Position numbers and translations under genes: made by a program. This document shows, piece by piece, positions 42,321-53,364 of a stretch of DNA of 64,000 bases. Under the pieces are notes generated by a model. It searched no databases. It was not told where the DNA came from and saw nothing but the letters and a program-made list of their open reading frames with translations. Positions within the stretch are counted from its first letter, which is position 1. Every line of letters starts with the position of its first letter. Source of the stretch: Diplolepis rosae (taxonomy: Eukaryota; Arthropoda; Insecta; Hymenoptera; Diplolepididae); contig JAPYXD010000553.1 of the NCBI GenBank assembly GCA_030998225.1, forward strand, positions 3,968,001 to 4,032,000, read 5' to 3'.

Positions 42321-44030
42321 ATTTTCGTAAAAACCCTTTTTTCTGACTCAGGGGGTCTCAAAACGTAAAGATTTGATGAAAATTTCGAAAGTCATTTTTC
42401 ACATAAAACCAATACCTTCTCATCCATGATGAGAATGTAAAAAATTCGATAAGTGTATTACATAAAATATGAAATATCACATAAATTACTCAGGCAAAAT
42501 AATAATTTGGAATTCGCAAATGTAAAATCCATATTTTGAAAATATAAAACACAGAAAATAAAAGAACCTTCTTTTAAATGTTTTTATGCAAGATACTTCT
42601 TAATAATAATGCAATTTTTTAATGTACATTTGAAAATTTAGTTTCACTAAACTTCATACGTCGTTATAATAAAAATCTATACTAAATGTAATTTAATAAT
42701 TATATTATATATATCAATAATCATAGTTATAATAATTTTGTAATTATATTAATTTTAAAAAATATTTTATTAATCATTTATGAAAAAAGTTGATTTATTT
42801 TTACTTGAGTAAGGCTAAAAAATTTTATTGACTGCACTTACTCTCACAAGCTCTGAATAACTCATGCAGTCACTATATAAGAAAGTTCCAAATTTTATAT
42901 CTCAGCATTGTAAGCGAGCGTGTACGTGATTCGACGAAAGCGTATCGTACTATATATGAGTGTTGTTTTTAGGTTTATATATGTAAGGTTATATATTTAA
43001 GTGCATTTGTAATTTGAAATATGATTGGCTATGTCCGTAATGGTGTGAATGTATTTGTAAGTTGTTTATGTATATACCGGATGACTATTGGCAGGCTCTA
43101 GGTAAGAATTTTTTTTTATTTGAGAGAACCATACCATTGCCAGTTGAAATAATACGCCCGATGCTCATTTTACCCAACTACGGTTTGAAGCACCTCAAGC
43201 GTCGGTGATATACTTATACATTTCATGTTAACCCACTGACGCATGTTGGTGCCCTGTCGTCGATAACGTTTTACTCAACTGTCTTACTATTCCCTATGTA
43301 ACGCTTATTGTTATTCACTTTGGGTGAATTAGGTATATATCAAATTGATTTTACCCGACTAGGATTTAATAGATGTTCAAATGTCCTTATGTCCCAAGTT
43401 TAATCGACAGAGTTGAGTAAAATTACTTCAACTATTTTTCTCCGTGTAGCTGGGGCCCCATTGTACGGTTAGGCAATAGATATGTATTCTAATCAGGGCC
43501 CGACTAGATGTCTAAAATAGAGGCTGCCTAAAACAGCGTTACTGAAGTAGATGGGGCCTGACTACTTTTCCCTACTAGATCCCGACTAGAAGTAGGGAAA
43601 AGTAGTCAGGGCCCTACTATATCCTAAATGAAATTTCTGCACGGGAATTAGAAGTTCTCGGGAAATCTCCTGGCCTGACCTCTTGACCTTATAGTGGATA
43701 AATACATTTAATAATATACAAGACGTATCCATGCTACGCATAATAAAAACTGGTCATTTCATTTAAACCCGTTTAACTCTTGGATGTCAGTTTATTGAAT
43801 GATAGATCCGCGGGATTTTCTGGCCACGTACACGTAAGAAAGGAAATACTGATTATCAGAATCTCAACTTCTGCATTTGCGCGTCGGGCGGAAAAAGTAT
43901 GCTAATCAGTCACTTTGAATTCTTATGCGAAGCAGTTTTATTTGCTGGCTTCTAGTATTTTAACTTCTGATGCTCACAAGTGCTCTGCGCATGCAAGATT
44001 AAAGGCAGTATTCGAGGTACACACAACGTT

Positions 44031-44203
44031 TTGTGTCCAAATTGGTGGAAAAGGTCGCATTGCGTGCGAGCGCGTAGCTAGCCGCGGGCAGTCAAATGTC
44101 GGGCGATATGAATATTTCGCCCGATTGCGTCGCCGAGGCGCATGCTGCTTTACGCACAAGCATGTAATGCGACTTTTTCCGCCCGTTTCGACACAAAGAA
44201 TAA
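44031..44203. mobile_element. 173-bp MITE-like inverted repeat
   Basis: TTTGTGTC(C/G)AAA and GGAAAA(A/G)GTCGCATT are shared in inverse orientation between 44,031-44,072 and 44,155-44,203. The interior has a GCGCGTAGCTAGC/TCGGGCGA hairpin. Related sequence GGGCGGAAAAAGTATGC is at 43,888. Confidence 0.55.
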
Positions 44204-44604
44204 TAAATTCATATTGTAGTTGAGTCAAAGAATAGGTTTTTTATACTCAAAAAATAACCCTAAATTCGTATCAGATATATTTCAATTTTCTTTTAAGGGA
44301 ACCATTTTTAACAGAATAAAATATAAAATAAAACATTTCTTTCCTTTTATTGACACAAAATTTTTGAATTTTTGTTGAATTCTTATTGTTTTATCATCTT
44401 TTTTTTTATTTGATCAAAACCGTACATTTAAAAAAAAAATACAAAAAAGGGGGCTATTAATGATTTTGGAACAAGTAATGAACGAATAAAAAGTGGAAAA
44501 AAAGTGAAAAAAACAGGAGATCAAGCTAGAGCATGAATGGTAAAATTTCGAGAAATATAAAAAATCTAAAGGTTTATTTTAATGCTATTGAATGATTTGA
44601 ACAA
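44204..44604. other. AT-rich stretch upstream of acidic ORF
   Basis: Nothing recognised. It ends at a pyrimidine-rich acceptor-like 'ttttttttag' at 44,609-44,618, just before the next coding-like block. Confidence 0.35.
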
Positions 44605-44967
44605 TTGATTTTTTTTAGTGTCCAAGGAAAATTTTTAAAGCAACGTTTAAATGACAATGATGAACAAACCATTTCTGATCAACAACCTAATAACCTTGTT
44701 GTTTATAAGAAACTGGGTAATACTAGTCAGTCCAATGACTCAATTAATGATGAAATGGAAACAATAAATAATCAGTGTTTTTATGACGAAATATTACATG
44801 AAGAAATACCGAATTACGAATTTAATTCTCCTGTTGGCGTAATTATGGACAGAAATAAAGCAAAGATTACAGAATTCGGATTCGAAGATGATCCCAGCGA
44901 ACCTGATGATTCTAGTTCGGAAATTTTATCATCTAGTGAGTTTGAAATTAACAGAGAAATTAATTAA
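44605..44967 (+). CDS. Acidic coding-like block, possible exon of an unknown gene
   Basis: The frame holds LKQRLNDNDEQTISDQQPNN, IPNYEFNSPVGVIMDRNKAK and EFGFEDDPSEPDDSSSEILS before a stop at 44,965. Codon use and the serine/aspartate-rich tail look like real protein. An AG acceptor-like site (ttttttttag at 44,618) could mark the exon start. No domain is recognised. No clear partner exons nearby; it may be a relic of a TE-encoded protein. Confidence 0.35.
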   Translation: MIFFSVQGKFLKQRLNDNDEQTISDQQPNNLVVYKKLGNTSQSNDSINDEMETINNQCFYDEILHEEIPNYEFNSPVGVIMDRNKAKITEFGFEDDPSEPDDSSSEILSSSEFEINREIN

Positions 44968-45021
44968 ATTAGAGCTTGGGCCATTGATTGTGGACTTTTT
45001 CAAAATCATTCAGATGTGCTA

Positions 45022-45504
45022 CACTGAGAAAAAAGAATATTTGAATCAAAGAATATTTCTTTGATTAGAATAAATGGTTGAGCTGGATGGTGACAAATAA
45101 ATATTTTTTTAGATCAAAGAAATATTTTTATTGTCTTTAACAAATGAATAATTAAAGCAAGAAAATGTTTTTCTAGTACTATTTAATATTAAATTAAATA
45201 TATTAAATTTGTTTTCCATATCAATATATGATTTCTTGTTTGTAATGAGCGTAATGTAAATTGAGAAAAATATTTCTTTGCAATGAGGAGATAATTTTTG
45301 GTAGGAATAAATAATTATTTGCTCAAAAGGTGTGATTTACTTTTTAAAATGGACAAGTATTAAGTGCATTGAGTAATAATGGATGCAAAGAACGATAATA
45401 TTGCCTATGGTAAGTTAGAGATTTGTGCCAAAACGATGTTGTTGATATGAATAAATGTGTTTTGAAATTTAAGAAATATTTCTTAAATTTAAAGTAATAT
45501 AAAC
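45022..45504. repeat. CACTGAGAAAAAA terminus with AAAGAATATTTCTTT motifs
   Basis: CACTGAGAAAAAAGAATA follows TA at 45,020-45,021. TTTGAATCAAAGAATATTTC and related AGAAATATTT(C/T) diads recur to about 45,485. This looks like one end of another CACTG-type element; its right end was not found. Confidence 0.4.
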
Positions 45505-46150
45505 TTTATGAGTTGTAAGGAGTTAAGTAAAACGCTGTCATGGTTCTCTTAAATAAAAAAAAAATTCTTACCTCGAACCTGCCATTAGTCATCCGATACA
45601 TACATACATAAACAGCATACAACATTCACGCCATTCAGTCGTAGCCAATCTTATTTTCTATCACATATACACTTAAATATACAACTTCGCAAATATAAAC
45701 CTAATAACTAAAACTTATATATAGGACGATACGCTTTCGTCAAATCACGCACACGCTCGCTTACAATCCTGAGACATAAAACTTGGAACTTTCTTATATA
45801 GTGACTGCAAGAGTTATTCAGACTTTGTGAGAATAAGTGTCGTGACTAGAGCTTTTATAAATTATTCATAAAATATTTTTTTAAATTCATATAATGATTT
45901 ATTTATTATAATTATGATTATTGATAGATATATAATATGATTATTAATTAATATTTAGTATACATTTTTATTATAACTATACGTATGAAGTTTAATGAAA
46001 CTAAATTTTGAAATATATATTCAAAAATTGCATTAATATGAAAAAGAATCTTGTGTAAAAACATTTAAAAGAAGGTTCTTTTATTTTATGTGTTGTATAT
46101 TTTCAAAATATGGATTTTACAATTGTGAATTCCAAATTATTATTGTACCT
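45505..46150 (-). mobile_element. CACGGAG-type element, partial reverse copy
   Basis: Reverse complement of about 42,490-43,330 of the reference copy, for example GGACGATACGCTTTCGTC and CAATCTTATTTTCTATCAC. Both terminal inverted repeats are missing. Confidence 0.6.
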
Positions 46151-46857
46151 GTTACGTTATGAAATAACTCTTCGGTGAGAATTTTCATTAAAAGAGTAAT
46201 TGAACTATTTATACCCTTTTTGATAACGGTAATCCCCGAGCGGCTGGCGATTAATGTATTGGGTTTAGCTCTCCTATTCCTCATTCTACTTCCGAATCTC
46301 TAACATTTTTAAGGAAACAAGTAAAGGATAATAGCAACAGAAATAAACAGTGAGGTGTTAATTAATAGAATTATCAGTTTTATTTATTTATCTTTTAATT
46401 GATGGAATCTCCAGATGTCGAGCAACCCCGTGGAATCGAGTGACCTTTTCCTTTTCGATGAATCAACACGACACTTAATTTATTGATTGAAACGCTATAT
46501 GAAAATTCGTTATACAGACAAAAACATTAATACAAACATTCGCGAAATTAATATATGGAGACTTAAACTACCAGATTGTACTGGGCAGGAAAACAAATGC
46601 GATCGAACGCCTGTTTTATCTGAGATTCTAATGCCGCCAGTATCAGGGGCCGTTCAAGACTTGAGGGACTCTCGACAGAGATCTCAGGGAAATCAGGTGA
46701 TCGATTAGAGATGAAAAAAATAAATGACGAGTCTGGGCAAGAAAAACTCGGGGGTGAGCAATTAGGTTAGCTTCAGAAATTTTATGTTGTTTACCACTGA
46801 AAAGTGGGGTTAATTAGGTCTGGTTTTTGGGGGTAAATGTCAAAGAAAAATTATATG
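46151..46857. other. Stretch without recognised gene
   Basis: A 73-codon frame at 46,487-46,708 has no recognisable content. No repeats matched elsewhere in the window; may be unique sequence. Confidence 0.35.
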
Positions 46858-47814
46858 CACTGAGAGAAATCCTATTAGTTGTGCTGACTAAAAGTTCACA
46901 ACTATATATTTTTAGTTAGCGGTACCAAAAATTTTTTAAAACTTACCAATACTCAAAAGTCCATGGAACTATGTATGCGACTGAATTTTTTTTGTAAAAT
47001 TGATAAAATTCATTTGGTTTGAGAAATATAAATATTTTATTTCTATATGCAGTATTTCGTTTGCTAAATATAACTTGCAATTCTTCGGTAATAGTAAACT
47101 TTAAGGAATAATTGTACAGACGAATTAGATTTTACCTGCCTACTGTGTGTAATGCCGATAAAATTAGAAGAGTCAATTTTGTTTTTGTTTTTCATCGAAA
47201 TGAGAAGAGTTAAATCATCGTGATTAACCTTAAAAATTTTATTCTGAGCAAATAAATATATAAATGAGATACTACAGATTGCAATTCCACGAAAATTTGA
47301 TTAAAGATTGTCTTAAAAAATCGGACCTGGAAGAATACATTGCAGCTTTTGAAAGTGAGCTGTAATTACACAAATATTTACAATCATAAAATTCTTTTTA
47401 GTTGGCATTGCCATTTAAACTATCTAAATGCATTGAAAAAAAACTGTGTTTTGAAAAAAATTGTTGGATTTTCGACAGGCGAAATAATTGACAGGGAAAT
47501 TTTTCTTCATCTTTCCGAATCGGATGTGGCCAAAATCATAAAACCAATTGGACATCGCTACAAATTTTTTCTCAGCCGAGATACATTGTTCTCCACAATT
47601 TCCGTATGCATTTAAATTTTTACATTTAAATAAATTTTGGTCAGTTGCAAGCTCAGTACATTTTGCGGTTCTCTTCAATTAAATAATCAATAATTGCGTT
47701 TTTAATAAAATTAAATATTGAGACACGCACTAAAAAAACTCTATGAAGCATGTGCAAACAATTGTTTACTTTTTTATTTTACTCATTGTAAATCATTATT
47801 ATTTTACATATTAA

Positions 47815-47996
47815 TTAGGTGAGTTTGAAAATTTTGTCACTGCCTACATTATCGGTGGTTCACTAGTCGCGTATCAGATAGGATACGTTGTCGTCGACAG
47901 GTGTCCTCGACAGGTGTCCTCGTAGACAATTTCAAACTCTTATATCGCAAATAATGCAATTTAATTCAAATATTTAAAGAATTTGAAAATTGGAAA
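47815..47996. mobile_element. Second copy of the tRNA-like palindromic insertion (non-palindromic half)
   Basis: Reverse complement of about 9,958-10,113: ACTGCCTACATTATCGG, TCGCGTATCAGATAGGATAC and TTATATCGCAAATAATGCA are shared. A tandem duplication of 'ctcgacaggtgtc' distinguishes it. It lies in an intron-like stretch of the companion gene. Confidence 0.7.
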
Positions 47997-48057
47997 TCAA
48001 TTACTGTGACAAAGAGAATTTATTATAATTTCACTAAAATAAGCAAATTTATATCAA

Positions 48058-48458
48058 AATATTTTTTCTTGATCTCCTAGCCGAAAGTACGGTCCGCCCG
48101 GCCGCATTTCACTCCAGAAACAACGACTTTTGTGGCCGCTAAATTTATCGTATAATTCGTTTGTTTAATTTAATTTAATGTGACTTCATGCAATTACACG
48201 AAAAATCAATATTAATATTGTTTTCTACGAATAAATTTTCTCTGGTATTTGTTAATTTAAAAAAAAAATTGATTTTCAATTTTTTTTTGCAGTTATAATA
48301 TGATTGCATTTTATTTTAAATTTGTTTCTAATGCCCGCCCCGAACAGCAAAAACCTCGGCTTCGCCTCGGTTTTGCAAAAGTCGGGCGGACCTCCCCCTG
48401 CCCCCTACAGAACTCGGTTTTGAGCGTACTTTCGACTGGAGATCAAGAAAAATAGTAT
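48058..48458. mobile_element. ~400-bp MITE with TTCTTGATCTCC ends
   Basis: TTTTTTCTTGATCTCCTAG at 48,063 and its inverse CTGGAGATCAAGAAAAAT at 48,437 share about 30 bp including CGAAAGTACG. GTCCGCCCGG and GTCGGGCGGAC form an inner pair. Non-coding; splits the companion gene. Confidence 0.6.
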
Positions 48459-50154
48459 ACGACCCACGGCCAGAATGTTTGATGCCCTGACGTATGTGAT
48501 GTAAATGCCTCGGCTTCGTCTCGGCATTTATATCACATCAAAGTCAAATGAATTTGAATATTTATACACTTAAATGAAAAATTTCTGGAAACTATATAAC
48601 TAAATCTGAAAGAAGAAAATAATTTTAATATTATTTTGATTTGTCAATGAGAATATCTTTTTGTCCATAGAATCCTACTGCAGAAAGTTTTGTGCATTGC
48701 AAATACACGAACTTTATGTAACTGAGGAAATTGAGAAATGGTACTCGAAAGGCGGATCAAAACCACCCTCTGAAAAACTGTACAATCGAGTAATCAATGA
48801 ATCCAGAAAATTCAAAAAGGCGCAAGAGAATACGATGAGGCAGAAAGAAAGAAGACCAAGAAGCAAAAAACAGATGTCGACGAAATACTCTTATCAGAGT
48901 TGCTCGTGGTTTCAATCGATGATGAAGAAAAATTAAAAAATTTGTGGACGAAGACTTTCGATATCAGAGATAGGGGAACTTCAATTGGAGAATGTTTTGA
49001 AAGGTTTCCACACTTAAAAGCACCATTTGGAGCAAAATTGGTAAGCAAATATTCGTAATGTTACAGATACTTTTAAGTTTTTAAAAGTACAATTTTTTTA
49101 GTCTATAACATTTGTTAGTACTTTCAATCAATTTTTCATTCTTATAGTTGCTTCTGGATTACGAACTTATGTGCATCAACAAAAATATACCCAACCCGAA
49201 AAAATCTTTCGCTGACGAGTGGCCTGTGCTGTCTAGAAAAGTTATAGACCTGGCAAAAAAAACATAAAGCTGCACAAGCATCTTGAGAGATTCAGGTATA
49301 TCAAGAGGATATATCGAATGATCGAAATTGTTGTAGCAAATTTATATTTCTAATAATTCGTGTGTTTTTTTAGCTGCTTTGCCTGAAAGTATGTTGGCAT
49401 TTAAAGTTTTTCCCTACTTATTTCCGACAGTGAGCGTGAAAACAGGTACAAACAAATCGTGAAGGCCTTCGTCAGAGGAACAATCGAAATTTTTCATCAC
49501 TTAGATAGCTGTAAGTATCGTTAATTGTTATATAATAAATATATAGTATACTATTTTGCATGCTAATGAAATATTTATTTTTAATTTGTTTTTTAGACGG
49601 TTGGTGAATTAGCAGAAAAACTCCACAAACTTGAGAGAATACTGATTCCCTTCAAACTGACCTTGCAACTTCTAATATTTGTGGTAGGATCTCCAGAACA
49701 ATTGGCTATTGCATACGTTATTTTCAACAACGTACGTTACTCTTGCGCAACCCTCGAAGAAGCAGTCGATTTGTGCTTCAAAAGTTTTCATGCCCTGGAT
49801 GCTTCCTATCCAGTAGCATGTGAACCTATTTGGATGTACCTTCAACGCAACATACAAGTATCAAATTCAAGAGGGGCGTAATTACCAGAGCGTTTTCATG
49901 GTCGAGAGATCTTTAAAGTATGTTGAAAACTCGACTTGATTTTTTTGCTTATTATTATGGGTGTTGAAATATTTGGGCCTGGAAAGTTTTTCACGACAAT
50001 TATTTTTATTTTAACATTTTGGTTATCTATGGCAATTTTAACTTAGTTTTTCATGTTCGTCATTTAGGATCGCTTGAAATATTTTGTTTGTTTGTTAATT
50101 TGTAGGTACAAAATTTCTTAAAAAAAAGTTAATCTTGTTTTTTTAAATGATTGA

Positions 50155-52531
50155 TTGTTGGTTCGAAAACTTGTCATTTCGTCCAAAATGAAGACAAAGT
50201 GTATAATTTGTTTTAAAACTATCAATGCTAATAGTTTGAAGCTTCACATGCGTCAAATACACAAACAGTACACGTGTTCATATCAGTGCATTGAGAGTAC
50301 ATGCAGTCGTGTATTTTTGTCGTTACGCTCATTTCGTTCACATTTTCAAAGAGATCATGAACGCCCAAATCTTCAACATCCTTGTGCATCGGAGAATCTA
50401 CTTTATGAGAACTATGACGACTCTTCTCAGGTAGATAACATGGATGTTGAAGAAGAAACAAATCAACATACATGCAAAGACAACTATCCGGGTACCTATG
50501 CAATTCCAGAAATTTCTCAGAACTTAAATCCAAATAAAATATCAGTATTTCACAAACAAGCGTAGAAAGTTGCATCAAACTTTCATGGAGACATGACTTT
50601 AAATCGTTCTCAAGCTGACAGAGTAATTAAAAATTTTAATAGTTTTCTCATTAGTGATTCTGTTAATTCATTAAAATCTTTGATTCTTGAATCCGTCGAT
50701 AAATCTGCTTACAGTGAAATTGCACAGCGGTTTAACGATTTCCAATCATCGTTTGCAAGTATAAATACGGAATATAAATGTTTCAAAAAGTTAAGAGAAG
50801 CCGGATGTTTAATTGAACCCGAGAAAATTACTTAAAATTTTAGAGATGAACCGGCTGCAGGATAAAGTGCACCAATAATAGTTGATAAAAAAAATTCGGG
50901 GTCAATTATACCATTGCCAGCGTTGTTAAACAAATTTTTTGAATTAACAAATGTTTTAGTTGAAACAGTAAATTACATCTCACTCTTGGAATCAACAGAA
51001 AATAATGAATTTTCAAACATTACTCAAACCGAGTTATGGAAAAATAAAACTGCGGGTATCGAAGAAATAGTTCTACTGATATTTTTGTATGATGATGATT
51101 TTGAATGCGGGAATCCTTTAGGTCCTCATGCGACAATTTACAAGATGGCTGGAATGTACTTGTCATTGCCATGTTTACCTCCGCAATTCCGATCGAAATT
51201 AGACAACAACAAAAAAATACAAATTATTTTTTAAGTTGGCTTTTGATGGTAGGAGATAATTTAGGAATAAATCGTATTCTTGGATTTAAAACTACTTTAA
51301 TAGTGATTACTTTTGTAGATTCTGCAAAACAACATTAAAAGAAACGAACAAGCTGGCTACACAAGACGATTCTCTTTTGAGGGACTTAAATACCTATGAA
51401 CAAGATACTAAAGAAAAACCAATTGCACAACAATCGGGAATCGTGCAAAACTGTGTTTGGAACAATGTAATGGATTTTCACGTTGCCACGAATTTTTCAA
51501 TAGATATAATGCATAATTTATTCGAAGGTGTTTGTCGCTACAATTTTGGGTATGTGCTACCATATTTTACTAAAAAAAAATTTTTTTCTCGTGAAACTTT
51601 GAACTTTCGAATAAAGTATTTTTATCACGTCCAAAATTGCAATCAGCCAGTCTCAATAACTCAATCACATTTAAATAATAAATACGTTGTAATGTCAGCC
51701 TCAGAAATGAAACGTTTCGTATTGTCAGCTTGTTTAATTTTTGGAGATTTAATTCCTATCGGCGATCCCTTTTGGGAACTATACATTCTCATGAGAAGAA
51801 TAACGATATTATGCTTGAAATCAAGTATATCTCAAAATGATATTGACGATCATAAAGAATTAATTCGAAAAGGCCATGAATTATTTCTCAAATTAACAGG
51901 TACTATACTTAAAGTGAAATATCACAACTTATTACACTATCCTTTAGTAGCATCGATTGTTGGTCCCTTAAGTCAATTGTCAACAATTCGATTTGAAGCT
52001 AAGCATCGACTCCTTAAACAAAGAGCTCAAACTTCATCTAATAGAATAAATTTACCACATACAATAGAGTTGAAAAGTCAACTTCATTCGTCTCAAATTT
52101 TCCTCCACAATATTGGATTCAAAAACGCGTTTGAATATGCAGAATTCTCGTCAAATTTCGAAAAACCAATTATCACAGTTGAAGACGAGGTTCTTGATCA
52201 TTTTTATCAAATACAAAGTTTTAATTTTGGAAAATGTACTTATAAAATTTGCACAGTTGTTAAAATGGTATCAAAGAAATTTCCTAAATATGAAAAATTT
52301 CCAACGTCTTTAAAAAAAAGTAATAGTTTGACAGAAACATCAAATTTTGCTTTTTCTGTAAAATTTTTTTCCTCTATCGCTGCTGACTATCACTTACAAA
52401 GTTTTCAATTGCAAGAAAAAGAAATTTATCAATTTTGTGCCTTCCAGTCATTGTCATTTTTGAAACCACAAAATTTAGTTTTCATGAAAAATGGAAAATA
52501 TTACACTAGCTTCAACAATAATATGGATTAA
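50155..52531 (+). pseudogene. tnp2/EnSpm-like transposase, frameshifted
   Basis: The N-terminus has C2H2-like fingers (CIICFKTINANSLKLHMRQI then H; CSRVFLSLRSFRSHFQRDH). The frame then meets stops at 50,563, 50,833, about 50,863 and 51,232. Two frame changes pass through LMVGDNLGINRILGF (about 51,245-51,290) and DYFCRFCK (about 51,318) into the long C-terminal frame 51,377-52,531. That frame holds IDIMHNLFEGVCRYNFGYVL, and LLHYPLVASIVGPLSQL followed by TIRFEAKHRLLK. This set, GDNLGxN, DxMHxxxEGVCRY and RFEAKH, is shared by EnSpm-type transposases of animals; the D, D and E in it are my candidates for the catalytic triad. C-terminal ~380 residues are intact. Confidence 0.6.
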
Positions 52532-53364
52532 TTTAGGATTGGTTAATTTGAATTTGTTTTCGTGTTTCAAGGAATAAAATATTTATCGTTTTTCTGCAAG
52601 ATCTCTTATTTGTATATGTTTATTATTTATCTAGTCTATGAGAATTTGCTCATTATTAATATTAAGTAATCATAACAATGCCCCTATAAAAAAATGTTAC
52701 ATGAAAATTAATTCTAAGTATTTTTTTACGTCCGCCTGGAAAATATTGTACAAAAATAAAAATTCCTCAAACTGCTTTTTAATCTCCTTTCAACCCATAA
52801 GTTAAATAATTATAATGCAACTTACCATTTACAGAAATTGGTAAATTTAATATTTTTTTCAATGTTGGAATTACTATTTTAATCATGTAGGGATGAAAAA
52901 ATTCATCAATTCCAACTTACTTTATCAGAATAGTTTTCAAGACAACGATTCTTCGGTATATGTCAGAAAATATATTTTTGTAATAACTAAACTGGACAAA
53001 TAGTAATAAGAATTAACGCTATTAGTAAGTTTTACAAAAACGTATTGGTATCTTCTATTTAAGATCGATACAATGTATAAATGCATGAAAATAGTTCTGG
53101 CTACAAAATAGAACGACTAATTGGATTTTGTAAATTTTACTAAAAATTTTAATCATTGCTACTCAGTTAAGCTAGCTGTAAGGACTAAGGTGTTTAGATG
53201 ATATAGAAAAAAAAACATACTTGTGACCCTTTTTTACAAAAAAAATGGGTAACCATTATAGTAATATCCCCCTCATTAAGCGTAAGTTTACTGTAAGAAA
53301 GTTACGCTTGCCGAGCGTGGTGGGAAGCAACGCACGAGGCAAAAAGAACGGCCTAGTTGTTACA
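52532..53364. other. 3' flank of the transposase, AT-rich
   Basis: Non-coding. It contains short TTGGTAAATTTAA, ATTAGTAAGTTTTACAAAA and TAATTGGATTTTGTAAATTT phrases that resemble a degenerate subterminal array of the EnSpm-like element. No terminal CAGTG found. Confidence 0.4.

Larger units (their letters stand above)
40856..43446. mobile_element. CACGGAG-terminal element, intact reference copy
   Basis: The termini share CACGGAGAAAAATAGTTG and continue in inverted identity for about 62 bp. TA flanks both sides (40,854-40,855 and 43,447-43,448). Copies of its body lie at 4,999-8,018 and, reversed, at 45,505-46,150. The interior has the 155-bp satellite (reverse), a GACA array and GCGCTTCGCGCTC-rich runs. 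Non-coding, 2.6 kb. Confidence 0.75.
40596..43645. mobile_element. CCCGTGC-family element, both ends intact, with nested element
   Basis: It begins CCCGTGCAGAAATCGCCC and ends ATTTCTGCACGGG, flanked by AA (40,594-40,595 and 43,646-43,647). Outer segments 40,596-40,853 and 43,449-43,645 carry CTAGTCGGGGCC, GGGCCCGACTAG and AGTCAGGGCCC motifs in both orientations. A CACGGAG-type element occupies 40,856-43,446. Without it this copy is only ~460 bp. Non-coding. Confidence 0.75.
47264..49920 (+). pseudogene. SAM-domain companion gene of the EnSpm-like element
   Basis: Exon 1 (47,264-47,354) encodes MRYYRLQFHENLIKDCLKKS then DLEEYIAAFE. Intron 47,355-47,478 (GTGAG...ACAG) keeps phase into EIIDREIFLHLSESDVAKII, giving a SAM-like fold (KPIGHRYKFF end). 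After insertions at 47,815-48,455, coding resumes at 48,661 (KFCALQIHELYVTEEIEKWY), shifts frame near 48,880 to DIRDRGTSIGECFERFPHLK, and continues in short exons near 49,150-49,300, 49,373-49,515 and 49,597-49,920. The last holds LQLLIFVVGSPEQLAIAYVI and LEEAVDLCFKSFHALDASYP. Proteins with this order occur beside tnp2-like transposases in insect genomes. Inactivated by frameshifts and insertions. Confidence 0.5.
46858..53200 (+). mobile_element. EnSpm/CACTA-like DNA transposon, decayed, two genes
   Basis: The left boundary is CACTGAGAGAAATCC at 46,858, nearly the same terminus as the element at 5,130. TAGTTGTG/CACAACTA and AAAACTTACCAAT motifs follow. Inside lie a SAM-domain companion gene (47,264-49,920) and a transposase gene (50,155-52,531), both plus strand. 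On the far side, about 53,019-53,035, TATTAGTAAGTTTTA is the inverse of the left AAAACTTACCAATA. The right CAGTG terminus was not found, so the right limit is a guess. The assignment rests on gene content plus terminus and is moderate. Confidence 0.45.
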
